In this document: one piece after another, positions 45,208 through 54,958 of the stretch
How positions within the stretch are numbered: position 1 is the stretch's first letter
Layout: each line of letters opens with the position of its first letter
NCBI GenBank assembly: GCA_049324535.1
Contig: JBMOOG010000009.1
Span: 72,283 to 136,282 of the forward strand
Direction: 5' to 3'
Origin: JBMOOG01 sp049324535
GTDB taxonomy: Bacteria; Pseudomonadota; Alphaproteobacteria; Rhodobacterales; Rhodobacteraceae
DNA length: 64,000 bases
Made by a program: the position numbers and the translations under genes
The notes under the pieces: generated by a model
Database searches by the model: none
What the model saw: the letters and a program-made list of their open reading frames with translations, nothing else
What the model was told of the DNA's origin: nothing

Positions 45208-46200
45208 ATGCGGGCACTCGTGGTGCGCAGGGACGAGGCGGCGGGAACCACCACCGCGGCCGTCGAGGAGATCGACGAGTCGGCCCTTCCCGAGGGCGAT
45301 GTGACCGTTGCGGTCGAGCATTCGACGCTGAACTACAAGGACGGCCTGTGCCTGGGGTCGGGGGGCGGGCTGGTGCGCGCCTGGCCGCATGTGCCGGGCA
45401 TCGATTTCGCCGGGCGGGTCGTGGACTCGGCGCATCCTGCCTGGCGGGCGGGCGACCGGGTGATCCTGACCGGCTGGCGGGTCGGGGAAAGCCGGTGGGG
45501 CGGCTATGCCGAGCGGGCGCGGGTGAAGGGCGACTGGCTGGTGGCGATGCCCGAGGGCATGACCACGCGGCAGGCGATGGCCGTGGGCACGGCCGGGCTC
45601 ACCGCGATGCTGGCGATCCAGGCGCTGGAGGACCATGGGCTGCGGCCCGAGGCGGGCGAGGTCCTGGTCACCGGGGCCGCCGGCGGCGTCGGATCGGTCG
45701 CGGTGGCGATCCTTGCGCAGCTGGGCTACCGGGTCGCGGCGGTCACCGGGCGCGAGGCGCAGGCGGGCTATCTGCGCGACCTCGGCGCGGCCGAGATCCT
45801 GCCGCGGGCCGATTTCGCCGAGATCACGCGCAAGCCCCTCGAAAGCGAACGCTGGGCCGGCTGCGTCGATGCGGTGGCCGGCGTGATGCTCGGCCGGGTG
45901 CTGAAGCAGATGAAATACGGGGCGTCGGTCGCGGCCGTGGGCCTCGCCGGGGGGGCGGCGATCGACGGCGCGCTCATCACGCCCTTCATCCTGAGGGGGG
46001 TGAACCTTCTGGGGATCGACAGCGTGATGCGGCCCCTCGCCGACCGCGAGCGCGCCTGGGCGCGCATCGCCCGCGACCTTCCGATGGACCGGCTCGAGTC
46101 GATGGTGGTGCCCGCGGGGCTCTCCGATCTGCCGCGGCTCGGGGCCGCGATCCTCAAGGGCGAGGTCCGCGGCCGGGTGGTCGTGGACGTGACCGCCTGA
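45208..46200 (+). CDS. acuI: AcuI/YhdH-type acryloyl-CoA reductase
   Basis: A 330-residue zinc-free medium-chain reductase. It starts MRALVVRRDE, with the family motif STLNYKDGLCLGSGGGLVR, HVPGIDFAGRVV and the NADPH-binding VTGAAGGVGSVAVAILAQLG. AcuI proteins reduce acryloyl-CoA to propionyl-CoA in acrylate and DMSP metabolism, but YhdH relatives accept other substrates. GGAGGG lies upstream of the ATG. It is divergent from the binding-protein gene across 222 nt. Confidence 0.86.
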   Translation: MRALVVRRDEAAGTTTAAVEEIDESALPEGDVTVAVEHSTLNYKDGLCLGSGGGLVRAWPHVPGIDFAGRVVDSAHPAWRAGDRVILTGWRVGESRWGGYAERARVKGDWLVAMPEGMTTRQAMAVGTAGLTAMLAIQALEDHGLRPEAGEVLVTGAAGGVGSVAVAILAQLGYRVAAVTGREAQAGYLRDLGAAEILPRADFAEITRKPLESERWAGCVDAVAGVMLGRVLKQMKYGASVAAVGLAGGAAIDGALITPFILRGVNLLGIDSVMRPLADRERAWARIARDLPMDRLESMVVPAGLSDLPRLGAAILKGEVRGRVVVDVTA

Positions 46201-46220
46201 CCGCCACCACGGAGTCGAGC

Positions 46221-47450
46221 ATGACCGATCTGGATGTGGAGTTCGCCCGGGCGCAGTTCCCGGCCTTCTCGGTGCCGGCCCTGGCCGGACAGGCGTTCTT
46301 CGAGAACGCCGGCGGATCCTACGCCTGCGGGCCGGTCATCGACCGGCTGACGCGGTTCTACCGCGAGCGCAAGGTTCAGCCCTATGCGCCTTACGCCGCC
46401 GCGCAGGCCGGGGGCGCCGAGATGGATGAGGCCCGCGCCCGGCTCGCCGCCATGATGGGGGTCGAGACCGACGAGGTGAGCTTCGGTCCCTCGACCAGCG
46501 CCAACACCTATGTGCTGGCGCAGGCCCTCCTGCGCGGGCTCGAGCCCGGGGCGGCCATCGTGGTGACGAACCAGGACCACGAGGCCAACACGGGCGTGTG
46601 GCGGCGGCTGGGTGACGAAGGCGTCGAGGTGCGCGAATGGCGCATCGACCCGGAGACGGGCCATCTCGATCCCGAGGAGCTGAAGCCGCTTCTGGCGGAC
46701 GGACGGGTCCGGCTGGTGTGTTTCCCGCATTGCTCGAACGTCGTGGCCGAGATCAACCCGGTGGCCGAGATCGTGGCGCTGGCGCACGCGGCGGGGGCCT
46801 TCGCCTGCGTGGACGGCGTGAGCTACGCCCCGCACGGGCTGCCGGACGTGGGCGCGCTCGGGGCCGATGTCTATCTCTTCTCGGCCTACAAGGTCTACGG
46901 GCCGCATCAGGGCGTCATGGTGATCCGGCGCGAGCTGGGAGAGAAGCTCCCGAACCAGGGCCACTGGTTCAACGGCGGCACGCTTTACAAGCGGTTCACC
47001 CCCGCCGGCCCCGATCACGCGCAGATCGCGGCCTGCGCCGGGATCGCCGACTACTTCGACCGTCTGCACGACCACCATTTCGGCGCGGGCGCCGATGCGC
47101 GCGAACGGGCGGCGCGGGTGCACGACCTGATGCGCGCCCACGAGGTGCGGCTTTTGCAGCCGCTGCTCGACCGTCTGGCGGCGCGCAACGATGTCCGCCT
47201 GATCGGGCCGCGCGATGCGGCGCGCCGCGCGCCCACGGTGGCGGTGGCGCTCGACCGCCCGGCCGAGCCGGTCTCGGCGGCGCTGGTGCGCGAGGGGATC
47301 AACTGCTGGGCCGGGGATTTCTACGCGGTGCGTCCGCTGACCGCGATGGGGGTGGACCTCGACAGGGGCGTGCTGCGGCTCTCGTTCGTCCATTACACGA
47401 CCGAGGCCGAGGTCGCGCGGCTGATCGACGCCCTCGACCGGGTGCTGTGA
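46221..47450 (+). CDS. Class V aminotransferase, cysteine desulfurase-like
   Basis: A 409-residue PLP enzyme. It begins MTDLDVEFARAQFPAF; AFFENAGGSYACGPVIDR, SFGPSTSANTYVLA, CVDGVSYAPHGLPDV and the lysine motif FSAYKVYGPHQG are class V features, closest by eye to the VC1184-type cysteine desulfurase-like subgroup. The true substrate is unknown. GGAG 7 nt upstream supports the ATG. It begins 20 nt after the acuI-like gene, so they may be co-transcribed. Confidence 0.86.
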   Translation: MTDLDVEFARAQFPAFSVPALAGQAFFENAGGSYACGPVIDRLTRFYRERKVQPYAPYAAAQAGGAEMDEARARLAAMMGVETDEVSFGPSTSANTYVLAQALLRGLEPGAAIVVTNQDHEANTGVWRRLGDEGVEVREWRIDPETGHLDPEELKPLLADGRVRLVCFPHCSNVVAEINPVAEIVALAHAAGAFACVDGVSYAPHGLPDVGALGADVYLFSAYKVYGPHQGVMVIRRELGEKLPNQGHWFNGGTLYKRFTPAGPDHAQIAACAGIADYFDRLHDHHFGAGADARERAARVHDLMRAHEVRLLQPLLDRLAARNDVRLIGPRDAARRAPTVAVALDRPAEPVSAALVREGINCWAGDFYAVRPLTAMGVDLDRGVLRLSFVHYTTEAEVARLIDALDRVL

Positions 47451-47480
47451 TCCGCTGGCCGGCCGCTGCGTATTCGCTGC

Positions 47481-48890
47481 ATGACCGACACTCCGATCCT
47501 GCTCTGGGTTCGCCGCGACCTGCGGCTTGCCGACAACCCGGCCCTGGACGCGGCCGCCGCGACCGGGCGGCCGGTCATTCCGGTCGCGATTCATGACGAG
47601 GCCGCCGGGGCGCTGGGCGCGGCGGCGGCGTGGCGGCTGGGCGAGGGGCTTGCGGCCTTCGATGCGCGGCTGCGCACCGTCGGCAGCCGCCTGATCCTGC
47701 GCCGGGGCCCGGCGGGCGCGGTGCTGGACGCGCTGCTGGCCGAGACCGGGGCCAGCGCGGTCTTCTGGAGCCGGGGCTATGATCCGGCCTTCCATGGTCG
47801 GGACTCGGCGATCAAGGCCGCCTTGCGCGGCCGCGGCATCGAGGCGCGCAGCTTCCCGGGGCATCTTCTCTTCGAGCCCTGGTCGGTCGAGACGGGGGAG
47901 GGCGGTCCCTACCGGGTCTATTCGCCGTTCTGGCGGGCGGTGAAGGACCGGCCCGTCGCGCCCTCGCTGCCCGCGCCGCGCCGTCTCGCGGCTCCGGCCG
48001 CCTGGCCAGCCTCCGACCGTCTCGAGGACTGGCGGCTCGGCGCGCGGATGCGCCGGGGGGCGGCCGTCGTCGCGCGCCATGCGCAGGTGGGCGAGGCCGC
48101 GGCCGAGGCGCGGCTCGCGCGGTTCCTCGCCGAGGCCGTGGACGACTATCGCGCGGCGCGGGACTTTCCGACCCGCCCGGCGACCTCGGGCCTGTCCGAG
48201 AACCTGACCTGGGGCGAGATCTCGCCCCGGACGGTCTGGCATGCGGCGCAGGGGGCGGCCGCGGCCGGCGCTAGGGGGGCCGAGCACTTTCTCAAGGAGC
48301 TCGTCTGGCGCGAATTCGCCTGGCACCTCCTGCACCATTTCCCCGACCTGCCGCGCGCCAACTGGCGGCCGGAATGGGACGGCTTCCCCTGGCGGGGCGA
48401 CAGCGCCGAGGCCGAAGCCTGGCGGCGCGGCCTGACCGGCGAGCCCTTCGTCGATGCCGGCATGCGGCAGATGTATGTGACCGGCACGATGCACAACCGG
48501 CTGCGGATGATCGTGGCCTCCTATCTGACCAAGCACCTGCTGACCGACTGGCGGGTAGGCCTAAGCTGGTTCGAGGATTGCCTCACCGACTGGGATCCGG
48601 CCTCGAACGCGATGGGCTGGCAGTGGGTGGCCGGGTCTGGGCCGGACGCCGCGCCCTATTTCCGCGTCTTCAACCCGGCCGGGCAGGCCGAGAGGTTCGA
48701 TCCAGACGGCCGGTTCCGCCGCGCCTGGATCGCCGAGGGTCAGCGCAACCCGCCAGAGACGGCGCGGTCCTTCTTCGAGGCGGTCCCCCGGTCCTGGGGG
48801 CTGGCGCCGGACCGTCCCTATCCGGCCCCGCTGGTCGATCTGGCCGAGGGGCGCGACCGGGCGCTTGCGGCCTGGCAACAGGCGCGCTGA
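47481..48890 (+). CDS. phrB: Deoxyribodipyrimidine photolyase
   Basis: A 469-residue flavoprotein that repairs cyclobutane pyrimidine dimers with blue light. The N-terminal antenna domain starts ILLWVRRDLRLADNPALD. The C-terminal FAD domain has FLKELVWREFAWHLLHHFPD, MRQMYVTGTMHNRLRMIVAS and DPASNAMGWQWVAGSGPDAA, all class I photolyase signatures. It is cytoplasmic and stands 30 nt after the aminotransferase gene. Confidence 0.94.
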   Translation: MTDTPILLWVRRDLRLADNPALDAAAATGRPVIPVAIHDEAAGALGAAAAWRLGEGLAAFDARLRTVGSRLILRRGPAGAVLDALLAETGASAVFWSRGYDPAFHGRDSAIKAALRGRGIEARSFPGHLLFEPWSVETGEGGPYRVYSPFWRAVKDRPVAPSLPAPRRLAAPAAWPASDRLEDWRLGARMRRGAAVVARHAQVGEAAAEARLARFLAEAVDDYRAARDFPTRPATSGLSENLTWGEISPRTVWHAAQGAAAAGARGAEHFLKELVWREFAWHLLHHFPDLPRANWRPEWDGFPWRGDSAEAEAWRRGLTGEPFVDAGMRQMYVTGTMHNRLRMIVASYLTKHLLTDWRVGLSWFEDCLTDWDPASNAMGWQWVAGSGPDAAPYFRVFNPAGQAERFDPDGRFRRAWIAEGQRNPPETARSFFEAVPRSWGLAPDRPYPAPLVDLAEGRDRALAAWQQAR

Positions 48891-48988
48891 ACGCTCCAGC
48901 CCGCAGCCGCGGTGCCCCCTTGCGCGACCGGCGCGGCGCGTGGAAACTGCACGCCGATGTGCGGTCCCAGCGAAAGGTCATCCGGTTC

Positions 48989-49429
48989 ATGCCCACAGCC
49001 GCCAAGCTCTTCGCCGCTCTGGCCCTGGCCGCGGTCTGTTACCTGACGGCCGAGGTGATCCGCCCCTACCTGCCGCCCGGCACGCAGGCGCGAGCCTTCG
49101 CGCCGCTCTCGGGCCTGATCGGGCTTCTGGCGGGCTGGCGTATCATCGGGCCCGACATGGGCCGCGGCATGGTGCCGGCCTTCTTCGCGGGGCTGCGGGC
49201 GGCGCTGTTCGTCGCCGTGGCGGGGCTGCTGATCTTCTCGACCATCGTCATGGTGCACCTGTCGTGGCGGGGCACCTACGACGGGCCGTTCGACGCGGTG
49301 CTGGGCATCGTCGATCTGGCGATCGGCTTCATCCCGGCTCTGGTCAAGCCGGACGTGCTGGCGGCGCTCGTGATCGGATCGGGCCTGTCGGGCGTGTTCG
49401 CGGAATGGGCCGCGCGGCGCTGGACCTGA
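48989..49429 (+). CDS. trgA: Tellurium resistance-associated membrane protein TrgA
   Basis: A 146-residue protein with four hydrophobic segments, starting MPTAAKLFAALALAAVCYLT. Size, topology and the gene order trgA-trgB-cysK match the telluride resistance locus described in Rhodobacter sphaeroides. Its molecular role is not known. The stop overlaps the trgB ATG by one base. Confidence 0.82.
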   Translation: MPTAAKLFAALALAAVCYLTAEVIRPYLPPGTQARAFAPLSGLIGLLAGWRIIGPDMGRGMVPAFFAGLRAALFVAVAGLLIFSTIVMVHLSWRGTYDGPFDAVLGIVDLAIGFIPALVKPDVLAALVIGSGLSGVFAEWAARRWT

Positions 49430-50559
49430 TGGCCGATTTCTTCTTCTGGGGCACGCTGCGCCACCCGCCGCTCCTGTCGGCGGTCCTGGGGCGCCCGGCC
49501 GACGCGGTCGAGGCGATCTGGCCGGGCCATGAAAGCCGCCAGGTCGAGGGGGCCTCGTTCCCGATGATCGTGGAAGGCGGCGAAGGCGCCGCGGGCGTGC
49601 TGGTGGCCGGCCTCGGCGCGGACGACCTTGCGCGGATCGCCTTCTACACCGGCGGCTTCGGCGCGGAGTCGCGCGACATCACCGTGATGACCGGGGCCGG
49701 GGCCCGCCGGGCGCTGGCGCAGGTCCCTGACATGACCGGGCTCCGACCCGGTCCGCGCTGGGACTTCGCCGCCTGGGCCGAGCAATGGGGCGAGGCGGTC
49801 GTGGCCACGGCGCAGGACATGCTGCGGCTTTATGGCCAGCGCGATCCCGGCGAGGTGCGGGCCCGCTATCCGATGATGCTGGTGCGCGGCGCCTCCTCGG
49901 TGCGGGCGCGGGACCGCGGCGCCCCTCCGGGCCTGCCGGCCGCCGCCGCCGCCGGATGGGGCGGGCGCACCGTGGAGGAGATCGACCGGCGGCAGGCCTA
50001 CGCGTCCTATTTCGCGGTCGAGGAATACGACCTGCGCTTCCGCCGCTTCGACGGCGCGATGAGCGCGCCGGTCACGCGGGCGGTGTTCATCTCGGGCGAC
50101 GCGACGGTGGTGCTGCCCTACGACCCGGTGCGCGACCGGGTGCTGGTGATCGAGCAGTTCCGGTCGGGGCCCTTCGCGCGCGGCGACCGCCATCCCTGGC
50201 TGATCGAGGCGGTGGCCGGGCGGATCGATCCGGGCGAGACGCCCGAGGCGGCGGCGCTGCGCGAGGCGCGCGAGGAGGCGGGGCTCGACCTGCGGGCGCT
50301 GGTTCCCGCGGGCGCCTACTATCCCTCGCCCGCGGCCAAGGGCGAGTATCTCTACACCTTCGTCGGTCTCGCCGATCTGCCCGACGAGGCGGCCCGTCTG
50401 GCCGGTGTCGCCGGGGAGGACGAGGACATCCGCGGCCATCTGATGGACTTCGCCGACCTGATGGCGCTGGTGGACGGGGGCGGGGCCGACAACGCGCCTC
50501 TGATCGTTCTGGCCGGCTGGCTCGCCCGCCATCGCGACCGTCTGCGCGCGACGGCGTGA
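49429..50559 (+). CDS. trgB: TrgB: gamma-glutamylcyclotransferase-like domain fused to Nudix hydrolase
   Basis: A 376-residue two-domain protein. Residues 1-115 begin FFFWGTLRHPPLLSAVLG, a gamma-glutamylcyclotransferase-like fold start. Residues 215-370 are a Nudix domain of the ADP-ribose pyrophosphatase type, with a complete Nudix box at 264-286 (Gly264, Glu270, Arg278, Glu279, Glu282, Glu283, Gly285). It follows trgA with a one-base overlap. In R. sphaeroides the pair raises tellurite resistance. The Nudix activity is inferred from the intact box. Confidence 0.87.
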   Translation: MADFFFWGTLRHPPLLSAVLGRPADAVEAIWPGHESRQVEGASFPMIVEGGEGAAGVLVAGLGADDLARIAFYTGGFGAESRDITVMTGAGARRALAQVPDMTGLRPGPRWDFAAWAEQWGEAVVATAQDMLRLYGQRDPGEVRARYPMMLVRGASSVRARDRGAPPGLPAAAAAGWGGRTVEEIDRRQAYASYFAVEEYDLRFRRFDGAMSAPVTRAVFISGDATVVLPYDPVRDRVLVIEQFRSGPFARGDRHPWLIEAVAGRIDPGETPEAAALREAREEAGLDLRALVPAGAYYPSPAAKGEYLYTFVGLADLPDEAARLAGVAGEDEDIRGHLMDFADLMALVDGGGADNAPLIVLAGWLARHRDRLRATA

Positions 50560-50649
50560 CCGGGCTCTGCCGGGGCTGGGGGACGCGCGGGGCTTGAGGT
50601 CCGCCGGACCCCGGCCTACCAATGACGCACCGTCCCGAAGGAGACCGCC

Positions 50650-51681
50650 ATGTCCATCCGACCCGATCTGGCCGCCGCCGTGGGCAACACGCCCCTCATC
50701 CGGCTGCGCAAGGCGAGCGAGCTTACCGGCTGCGAGATCCTCGGCAAGGCCGAGTTCCTGAATCCCGGCCAGTCGATCAAGGACCGAGCGGCGCTGTTCA
50801 TCATCCGCGACGCGGTCGCGCGCGGCGCGCTGCGGCCCGGCGGAACGATCGTCGAGGGTACCGCGGGCAACACCGGGATCGGGCTGGCGCTGGTCGGGGC
50901 CTCGATGGGGTTCCGCACGGTGATCGTCATCCCCGAGACGCAGAGCCAGGAAAAGAAGGACATGCTGCGGCTCGCCGGGGCCGAGCTGGTTCAGGTGCCG
51001 GCCGCACCCTATTCAAATCCGAACAATTACGTCCGGTATTCCGGTAGGCTTGCCGAAGAGCTTGCAAAAATCGAACCAAACGGCGCGATCTGGGCGAACC
51101 AGTTCGACAACACGGCGAACCGGCGTGCCCATATCGAGACCACCGGTCCCGAGATCTGGGAACAGACCGGCGGCCGCGTGGACGGGGTGATCTGCTCAGT
51201 CGGTTCCGGAGGCACGCTGGGCGGCCTCGCGCTGTCGCTCCAGCCGCGCGGGGTCAAGGTGGCGCTGGCCGATCCCGACGGGGCGGCGCTCTACAGCTAC
51301 TACACAACCGGCGTGCTCAAGTCCGAAGGCTCGTCGATCACCGAGGGCATCGGGCAGGGGCGCATCACCGCCAATCTCGAGGGCATCCGCCCCGACATGG
51401 CCTACCGCATCCCGGACGGCGAGGCGCTGCCGATCATCTTCGACCTGCTGGCCGAAGAGGGACTCTGCCTCGGCGGGTCCTCGGGCATCAACGTCGCCGG
51501 GGCGATCCGGATGGCGCATGACATGGGCCCGGGGCACACGATCGTGACCGTGCTGTGCGACTACGGCACCCGCTACCAGTCCAAGCTCTTCAACCCCGCG
51601 TTCCTGCGCGCCAAGGGCCTGCCGGTTCCCGACTGGATGGATCGCGCGCCGCGGCCGCTGCCGGATGTCTTCGTCGCATGA
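50650..51681 (+). CDS. cysK: Cysteine synthase A
   Basis: A 343-residue PLP enzyme that makes cysteine from O-acetylserine and sulfide. VGNTPLIRL and NPGQSIKDRAAL carry the cofactor lysine (Lys44). EGTAGNTGIGLAL is the substrate-binding asparagine loop, and VGSGGTLGG binds PLP phosphate. AAGGAGAC precedes the ATG by 6 nt. It follows trgAB as in R. sphaeroides, tying thiol supply to tellurite handling. Its stop overlaps the next ATG as ATGA. Confidence 0.94.
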   Translation: MSIRPDLAAAVGNTPLIRLRKASELTGCEILGKAEFLNPGQSIKDRAALFIIRDAVARGALRPGGTIVEGTAGNTGIGLALVGASMGFRTVIVIPETQSQEKKDMLRLAGAELVQVPAAPYSNPNNYVRYSGRLAEELAKIEPNGAIWANQFDNTANRRAHIETTGPEIWEQTGGRVDGVICSVGSGGTLGGLALSLQPRGVKVALADPDGAALYSYYTTGVLKSEGSSITEGIGQGRITANLEGIRPDMAYRIPDGEALPIIFDLLAEEGLCLGGSSGINVAGAIRMAHDMGPGHTIVTVLCDYGTRYQSKLFNPAFLRAKGLPVPDWMDRAPRPLPDVFVA

Positions 51682-54161
51682 GCCTCTTCAAGCGCCTTCT
51701 CCTGATCCTGATGCTGGCGGCGGCGGGCGGCGCGCTCGCCCCGCTTGCGCCGGCGATGGCGCAGCAGCAGCCGGCGACCACGCCGGACTATGCGCGGTGG
51801 GAGCAGGACGCCACCCGCGCCGAGACCACGCTCGAGGCCGATCGGGCCTCGTCGCTGGCTCTCGAGCAGCTGCGCGCGCAGATCGTGGACTGGCGGACCC
51901 GGTTCGCCGCCGCGCAGAGCGCCAACGCCAAGCGCATCGAGACGCTGAACAGCCAGATCGCGGCGCTTGGCCCGGTGCCGGACCCGAGCCAGCCCGAGGC
52001 GGACGAGATCGCCCAGCGCCGCAACGATCTGAACAGCCAGCTCGCGGCGCTGAAGGCGCCCGGGCTGACCGCGGACGAGGCCTACCGGCGGGCCGACGGC
52101 ATCATCCGCCAGATCGACGCGGTGATCCGCGAACGGCAGGCCGACGCGCTGCTGCGCCTGTCGCCGACGCCGCTGAACCCGGCCAACTGGCCGGCCGGCT
52201 GGGCGGTCCTGACCGAGGGGATGCGCACGCTCTGGGCCGAGACGACCGGGGCCTGGCAGAACCCGGCGCGGCGGACCGAGCTGCGCAACAACCTGCCGAT
52301 CATTCTGCTCTATCTGCTCCTGGCCGGGCTGCTCGTGCTGCGCGGACCGGGGTTCATGGAGCGCCTGACCGAGCGGCTCCAGCGCGGAAAGTCGCTCCGG
52401 GTCAGCCGCCTGGCCGCCTCGGCCGTGTCGCTCGGACAGATCCTCGTGCCGTTCCTCGGCCTGATCCTTCTCGTGGCGGCGATCCAGTCCAGCGGGATGA
52501 CCGGGCTGCGCAGCGGGGCGCTGATCCTGTCGCTGCCGGTCGCGGGCTTTGCCTTCTTTTCGGCGCGCTGGCTGGGCGCGTCGCTCTTCTCGACCTTCGA
52601 GCACGATCCCGGGTCGCGGCTGACCGACCGCCCGCGCGAGGGACGCATCCACGTGCTGGCGCTCGGGCTGGTCACGGCCCTCGAGATCATCCGGCGCGCC
52701 TACATCACCGATGTCCGGCCGCCGCTGTCGATGGCCGCGCAGGCGGTCTGGGCCGCGCCGCTGGTCTGCATCGCGGCGGTCTTTCTCTTCCGGCTGGGCA
52801 CGCTTCTGCGCCGCGCGCGCGAACCTGCGTCGGCGTCCGAATTGCAGGAGCGGCAATTCCGGGCCCGCATGGTCGCGCTTCTCGGCCTGGCGCTTCAGCT
52901 GGTGTCGGTGCTTGGCCCGCTGCTCGCGCTCGTCGGCTACGTCGCCGCCGCGAACGCCCTGGTCTGGCCGTCGGTCTGGTCCCTGGCGCTGATTGGGCTG
53001 CTGATCCTGCTCCAGCGTTTCGGGACCGACATCTATCAGGCCGCGACCGGCGGGGCCGAGGAGCAGCGCGAGGCCCTGATCCCGGTGCTGCTCGGCATAG
53101 TCCTCATCCTGGCGTCGCTGCCGGTCTTCGCGCTGCTCTGGGGCGCGCGCACCGCCGACCTGTCGGAGGTCTGGACCCAGTTCCTTCAGGGCATCTCGGT
53201 CGGCGGCACGCGGCTGTCGCCGTCGGTGATCCTGGTGTTCCTCGCGGTCTTCGCGATCGGCTACATCGTCACGCGGCTGATCCAGGGCACGCTCCGGTCC
53301 ACGGTCCTGCCCCGCACGCGGCTCGACAAGGGCGTCCAGAACGCGCTCGGCGCCGGCGTCGGCTATTTCGGCGTCGTGGTCTCGGCGCTGGCCGCGGTGA
53401 CCGCGGCCGGCATCAACCTGTCGTCGCTCGCCATCGTCATCGGTGCGCTGTCGGTGGGCATCGGGCTTGGCCTTCAGAACATCGTGCAGAACTTCGTCTC
53501 CGGGATCATCCTGCTGATCGAGCGCCCGATTTCGGAAGGGGACATGATCCAGGTCGGCACCCAGACCGGCATCGTCCGGGCGATCTCGGTCCGCTCGACC
53601 CGGATCGAGACCTTCGACCGCACCGACGTGATCGTGCCGAACTCGGATCTCGTCTCGGGCGTGGTGACCAACCTCACCCGCCAGAACCTGCACGGCCGGC
53701 TGATCCTGCCGGTGGGGGTTGCCTACGGCAGCGACACGCGCAAGGTCGAGGCGATCCTGCATCAGATCGCCGAGGCCCATCCGATCGTGATGGTGAACCC
53801 GCCGCCGGCCGTCTTCTTCATCGGCTTCGGCGCCGATTCCCTGAACTTCGAGATCCGGGTGATCCTCAGTGACGTCAACATGAAGATGACCGTCGCCTCG
53901 GAGATGAACCACCAGATCTATGAACGCCTCTCCGCCGAAGGGATCGAGATTCCCTTCGCGCAGCGCGACATCTGGCTGCGCAATCCCGAGGTTCTCTTCG
54001 ACGATCGCCGCAGACCGGCGCGCGGCACCGCCGCGCCCGCGCCGCGCAGCTGGGACGAACCCGAGGCGCCCGCGGCCTCCGGGGCGCCGCGCCCGCCGCC
54101 GTCCGCCGAACTGACCCGGCCGGTCAACAACGACCCGAGCGAAGAGGATCCCACGACGTGA
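51678..54161 (+). CDS. DUF3772/MscS-family mechanosensitive channel
   Basis: An 827-residue inner-membrane protein. A Sec signal (cleavage after PAMA) and a periplasmic helical DUF3772-like domain with coiled-coil segments (residues about 40-160) precede about ten helices. The C-terminal MscS core contains GALSVGIGLGLQNIVQNFVS and the beta domain IERPISEGDMIQVG. The end is a proline- and alanine-rich tail. It opens under membrane tension to release solutes. It overlaps cysK upstream and the AlaX gene downstream. Confidence 0.92.
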   Translation: MSLFKRLLLILMLAAAGGALAPLAPAMAQQQPATTPDYARWEQDATRAETTLEADRASSLALEQLRAQIVDWRTRFAAAQSANAKRIETLNSQIAALGPVPDPSQPEADEIAQRRNDLNSQLAALKAPGLTADEAYRRADGIIRQIDAVIRERQADALLRLSPTPLNPANWPAGWAVLTEGMRTLWAETTGAWQNPARRTELRNNLPIILLYLLLAGLLVLRGPGFMERLTERLQRGKSLRVSRLAASAVSLGQILVPFLGLILLVAAIQSSGMTGLRSGALILSLPVAGFAFFSARWLGASLFSTFEHDPGSRLTDRPREGRIHVLALGLVTALEIIRRAYITDVRPPLSMAAQAVWAAPLVCIAAVFLFRLGTLLRRAREPASASELQERQFRARMVALLGLALQLVSVLGPLLALVGYVAAANALVWPSVWSLALIGLLILLQRFGTDIYQAATGGAEEQREALIPVLLGIVLILASLPVFALLWGARTADLSEVWTQFLQGISVGGTRLSPSVILVFLAVFAIGYIVTRLIQGTLRSTVLPRTRLDKGVQNALGAGVGYFGVVVSALAAVTAAGINLSSLAIVIGALSVGIGLGLQNIVQNFVSGIILLIERPISEGDMIQVGTQTGIVRAISVRSTRIETFDRTDVIVPNSDLVSGVVTNLTRQNLHGRLILPVGVAYGSDTRKVEAILHQIAEAHPIVMVNPPPAVFFIGFGADSLNFEIRVILSDVNMKMTVASEMNHQIYERLSAEGIEIPFAQRDIWLRNPEVLFDDRRRPARGTAAPAPRSWDEPEAPAASGAPRPPPSAELTRPVNNDPSEEDPTT

Positions 54162-54892
54162 GTGCGCCCTTCTCCCCCCGCCTGCTCTTCCGCGAGGACG
54201 CTTACCGGCGCGAGGCGCCGGGGCGCGTCATGGCGCACACACCCGAGGGAGGTCTCGTGGTCGATACGCCGCTCTTCTATCCGACCGGCGGTGGCCAGCC
54301 GGGCGACGGCGGCGTGCTGGCCTGGGACGGCGGCGAGATTGCCATCGCGACCGCCGTCAAGGGCGAGGGCGGGGCGGTGGTGCTGGTGCCGGCGGAGCCC
54401 TCGGCCCTGCCGCGGCCGGGGGCTGCGGTGCGCCAGACGCTGGACTGGGCCCGGCGCTACGCCCACATGCGCGTCCACACCGCGCTGCACCTCCTGTCGG
54501 TGGTGATCCCGCTGCCGGTCACCGGCGGGCAGATCGGGGCGGGACGCGGGCGGCTCGATTTCGACATGCCGCACGCGCCGGCGAACGTGGTCGAACTGGA
54601 AGAGCGGTTGAACGCGCTGGTGGCCGCGGATCTTCCGGTCAGCGAGGACTGGATCACCGACGAGGACCTCGCCGCATCGCCGGGCCTGGTCAAGACCATG
54701 TCGGTGGCGCCGCCGACCGGGCAGGGCCGGGTGCGGCTGATCCGCATCGGTGCGGGGGCGGAGCAGGTCGATTTGCAGCCCTGCGGCGGCACGCATGTTG
54801 CCCGGACCGGCGAGATCGGGCGGATCAGCCTGGGCAAGATCGAGAAGAAGGGACGCCAGAACCGCCGCGTGAGCCTGATCCTTTGCGATTGA
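54158..54892 (+). CDS. Alanyl-tRNA editing protein AlaX
   Basis: A 244-residue free-standing editing domain. DTPLFYPTGGGQPGDGG is the N-terminal motif, HTALH gives the HxxxH zinc site, and CGGTHVA gives the remaining zinc ligands. It hydrolyses Ser-tRNA(Ala) or Gly-tRNA(Ala). The GTG start overlaps the mscS stop as GTGA. Domain order fits AlaX-M. Confidence 0.92.
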   Translation: MSAPFSPRLLFREDAYRREAPGRVMAHTPEGGLVVDTPLFYPTGGGQPGDGGVLAWDGGEIAIATAVKGEGGAVVLVPAEPSALPRPGAAVRQTLDWARRYAHMRVHTALHLLSVVIPLPVTGGQIGAGRGRLDFDMPHAPANVVELEERLNALVAADLPVSEDWITDEDLAASPGLVKTMSVAPPTGQGRVRLIRIGAGAEQVDLQPCGGTHVARTGEIGRISLGKIEKKGRQNRRVSLILCD

Positions 54893-54958
54893 CGCCGCCG
54901 CTTGCCGCAGCGCAGAACAGCGCTAGGTGGCGGGTCTGGTTTCAAAGGTGAACCGGTC

